DNA of 64,000 nucleotides, taken from contig JADJRD010000003.1 in NCBI GenBank assembly GCA_016712405.1, forward strand, positions 760,385-824,384. Reading direction: 5' to 3'. This DNA is from Cellvibrio sp. Its GTDB lineage: Bacteria > Pseudomonadota > Gammaproteobacteria > Pseudomonadales > Cellvibrionaceae. The position numbers and the translations under genes are program-made. The notes under the pieces are model-generated. The model did no database searches. It saw nothing but the letters and a program-made list of their open reading frames with translations, and had not been told where the DNA came from. Shown in pieces: positions 62,513 through 64,000 of this stretch (position 1 is the stretch's first letter; every line of letters begins with the position of its first letter).

Positions 62513-62905
62513 CTACACCTTATAACCCATATATTTATCGTCAAATATTCTGGACGTATACGCGCCTGCTAATTCGCTTGTATTGACCATAGTAAGCTCG
62601 GAATTACTTTCAGCAGAAAAAAGAAGCATAGGAGGAGCATCTGAAATTACCGTGTACTTTCGTATCTCTTCTTTTGTTCTGAGTCTTGATACGTTAAACG
62701 GCAGGTAATTACCTTACTATTTCTCTTACAGAAAAAATTTGGTTTGTCAGCTTTAAGGAGCTGAAGCGAATTTGTATTTAGCTTCAAAATGAAACAGTAG
62801 ATTTGCAATCGGAAGCAATTAAGGCAAAATCAAAGCTCTCCTCCCGTTAGATACAGCAGGCCAAGTAATTGACGCAAGAATTAATAGAGCCCTTATAAAT
62901 TTCAT
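62513..62905 (-). pseudogene. broken exported-protein gene in integron cassette
   Basis: The ATG at 62905, with TAGGAGT 6 bases upstream, starts a signal peptide (MKFIRALLILASITWPAVSN) that reaches a stop after 28 codons. Further along the same strand another open frame reads NYLPFNVSRLRTKEEIRKYT, SDAPPMLLFSAESNSELTMV and GAYTSRIFDDKYMGYKV, ending at 62513. Codon use and composition look coding, so this is likely one exported protein of about 125 residues interrupted by indels or stops. The family is not recognised. Confidence 0.5.
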
Positions 62906-62917
62906 TTTTACTCCTAG

Positions 62918-63031
62918 AATTAACGTTGTTATAAGCGGTGCGTTTTTTGTTGCGCTTTTGTGTTATACACAATGAGCACGCGAATGCAAAAGCGCAACAA
63001 AAAATGCATCCGCTTGATGACTTTGTTAAAC
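62918..63031 (-). repeat. attC site 13
   Basis: Core boxes AATTAAC and GTTAAAC; nearly identical to attC 3 apart from one base missing in ATGAGCACGCG. Confidence 0.85.
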
Positions 63032-63395
63032 AAATACAAGTTAGCAAATGTTCAAATTTACTGCAAACAAAAAACCTTTGAACAGAAAGCCTAACGACCT
63101 AAAGCCTGGGGCAGAAAACCTTTTGATTTTTACCTAAGCTTCATGGCCGCGTACTTCAATTAGTGCGACAAAAAAACTTCGTACTCACCAATGTAACCGA
63201 ACTTCGATTTGGCGCTAACAAATTCTAAGGCCTTGCAAAATGCCAGCGAGCTTTTGCTTTTGGCTTTTGGTTTTGCTTTTTCTCGAAAGCCACGACAAAC
63301 TTTCTACTTTGCCTTCGTGTACAGCGTGAGATTTTTCAAAGCTGCACAAGCCAAACGGTAATTTAACTAAACTCGCAAAACCTTCAAACTAAAAT
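63032..63395. repeat. repeated near-gene-free cassette, copy D
   Basis: Fourth copy of the element at 56164, preceded as in copy A by an attC of the attC 3 class. In the residual minus frame (SSLAFCKALEFVSAKSKFG) a seven-base A run replaces six, which shifts the frame before the FCRTF part. The last bases of the window (63980-64000, AACAAAAGTTAGCAAATGTT) match the start of this element, so a fifth copy begins at the edge. Confidence 0.7.
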
Positions 63396-63512
63396 ATTTA
63401 ACGTTGCGATTTGCGGTGACTTTTCTGTTGCGCTTTTTGTGGCATATTCAGATGAGCACCGCGACCACAAAAGCGCAACAGAAAAGGCATCCACAACATT
63501 GCTTTGTTATAA
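63396..63512 (-). repeat. attC site 14
   Basis: Core boxes ATTTAAC and GTTATAA; arms GCGGTGACTTTTCTGTTGCG and CGCAACAGAAAAGGCATCC. Confidence 0.85.
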
Positions 63513-63901
63513 CACCAAGCTTGACGTTTTGCTTTTGCTTTTGCTTTTGCTTTTGCCTTTACGCTTTTGATTTTTCTCTTTAAAAACAGTGAAAACTTAA
63601 ATTTGGCCAAAGGGCAGAGCACGTTTTCCCCAACCTCACTTACGAAGCTCGTAAATTAGCACATTCTTTCTCACAACTTGTCTAGTGCGATGGTGCTGAG
63701 CTTCACTGCGTTCTCGACTGACAAGAATGCGTTTCACTAAACCAGCTTACAGCGAACTGAAATGGCACACACCTAAAACGATGTGGCTAAAAATGCATTT
63801 GCTACAACTCACTACGAGCTAGACGGAATGTGGCACGAACAAAAATACGATTAACTTTCAAAGCTCGATGAACTAAAAACAGAAACACCAAAACTTTGAC
63901 T
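63513..63901. other. integron cassette without recognisable gene
   Basis: About 390 bases between attC 14 and attC 15. Near 63527 it holds a GCTTTT tandem run (TTTTGCTTTTGCTTTTGC). Neither strand has a frame with start and ribosome site of any length; the 74-codon minus frame at 63398-63622 reads through attC 14 and is not credible. Confidence 0.5.
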
Positions 63902-63979
63902 ATATAACGTTGCTATAAGCGGTGCCGGAACGGCATCCAGTGGAGCAAGCTGGAGTACGATGTGATAGCCTTGTGAAAC
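63902..63979 (-). repeat. attC site 15 (short class)
   Basis: Core boxes ATATAAC and GTGAAAC; short arms GCGGTGCCGGAACGGCATC as in attC 10. The right box has GTG instead of GTT, so recombination there is probably weak. Confidence 0.7.
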
Positions 63980-64000
63980 AAACAAAAGTTAGCAAATGTT

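Larger units (their letters stand above)
55011..63979 (-). mobile_element. chromosomal integron cassette array (distal part), 15 attC sites
   Basis: Fifteen attC-like sites (one truncated) in 9 kb are each an imperfect palindrome between RYYYAAC and GTTRRRY core boxes. Cassette genes lie on the minus strand with their starts just inside the right core box and stops at the left one, so the array is read right to left. No integrase is present; it and attI should lie beyond 64000. The left end meets the IS66 element near tRNA-Ser. Contents include small membrane, exported and orphan proteins, an IS5-like insertion and several gene-free cassettes. The array's size suggests a sedentary chromosomal integron like those of Vibrio and some Cellvibrionales. 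Confidence 0.85.

Overview
The window looks like a chromosomal segment of a gammaproteobacterium close to Cellvibrio (Cellvibrionaceae). Evidence is the gene order purD-purH-fis-dusB-(zinc-ribbon/DUF3426)-prmA-accC-accB-aroQ-dsbD, a glycolysis/Entner-Doudoroff block, an oxidative pentose-acid pathway, a family GH84 glycosidase, and lysC-csrA-tRNA-Ser. The assignment is inference from gene content; no 16S gene is present.

Layout. (1) 1-12.1 kb, minus strand: housekeeping genes for purine synthesis, Fis/DusB, L11 methylation, biotin carboxylase and dehydroquinase, ending in a damaged dsbD. (2) 12.2-21 kb: a TPR-like lipoprotein, a three-gene pentonate-oxidation operon (FAH-family hydrolyase, IlvD/Edd dehydratase, aldehyde dehydrogenase), a membrane-anchored PstS-OmpA fusion and ppnN. 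(3) 20.9-35.6 kb: a complete type I-F CRISPR-Cas island. It has a BrxR/CapW-like WYL regulator, cas1, cas2-3, cas8f, cas5f, cas7f, cas6f, a 68-residue unknown protein, a macrodomain protein, a KilA-N protein behind a near-perfect LexA box, a 40-repeat array with a degenerate last repeat, and a dinD fragment behind a second LexA box. (4) 35.7-52.2 kb: GH84, then pgi-edd-zwf-pgl-eda-gap-pyk, an M23 peptidase, a Trm112 protein, alaS, lysC, csrA and tRNA-Ser(GCU). (5) 52.3-64 kb: a decayed IS66-type element, then the distal end of a large chromosomal integron with 15 attC sites (one truncated). Cassette genes read on the minus strand, so the integrase and attI should lie to the right, outside the window.

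How the parts work together. pgi to pyk gives the route from hexose phosphate through 6-phosphogluconate and KDPG to pyruvate, except the steps between 1,3-bisphosphoglycerate and phosphoenolpyruvate. The pentonate operon would convert a sugar acid to 2-oxoglutarate. The CRISPR island has a defence-type repressor at its head and DNA-damage-controlled genes on both sides of the array, suggesting that part of the island responds to the SOS signal. The integron holds a duplicated cassette for two exported cysteine-rich products, including a 43-residue peptide ending in three Cys-Cys pairs, several orphan cassettes, and a nearly gene-free cassette present in four copies.

Many genes carry single-base frameshifts next to short homopolymers, including edd, the pentonate dehydratase, the macrodomain gene and the transposases. 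In most the protein continues intact in the next frame, so much of this probably reflects sequencing error. dsbD (large internal deletion) and dinD (fused to a nuclease remnant) are real rearrangements.
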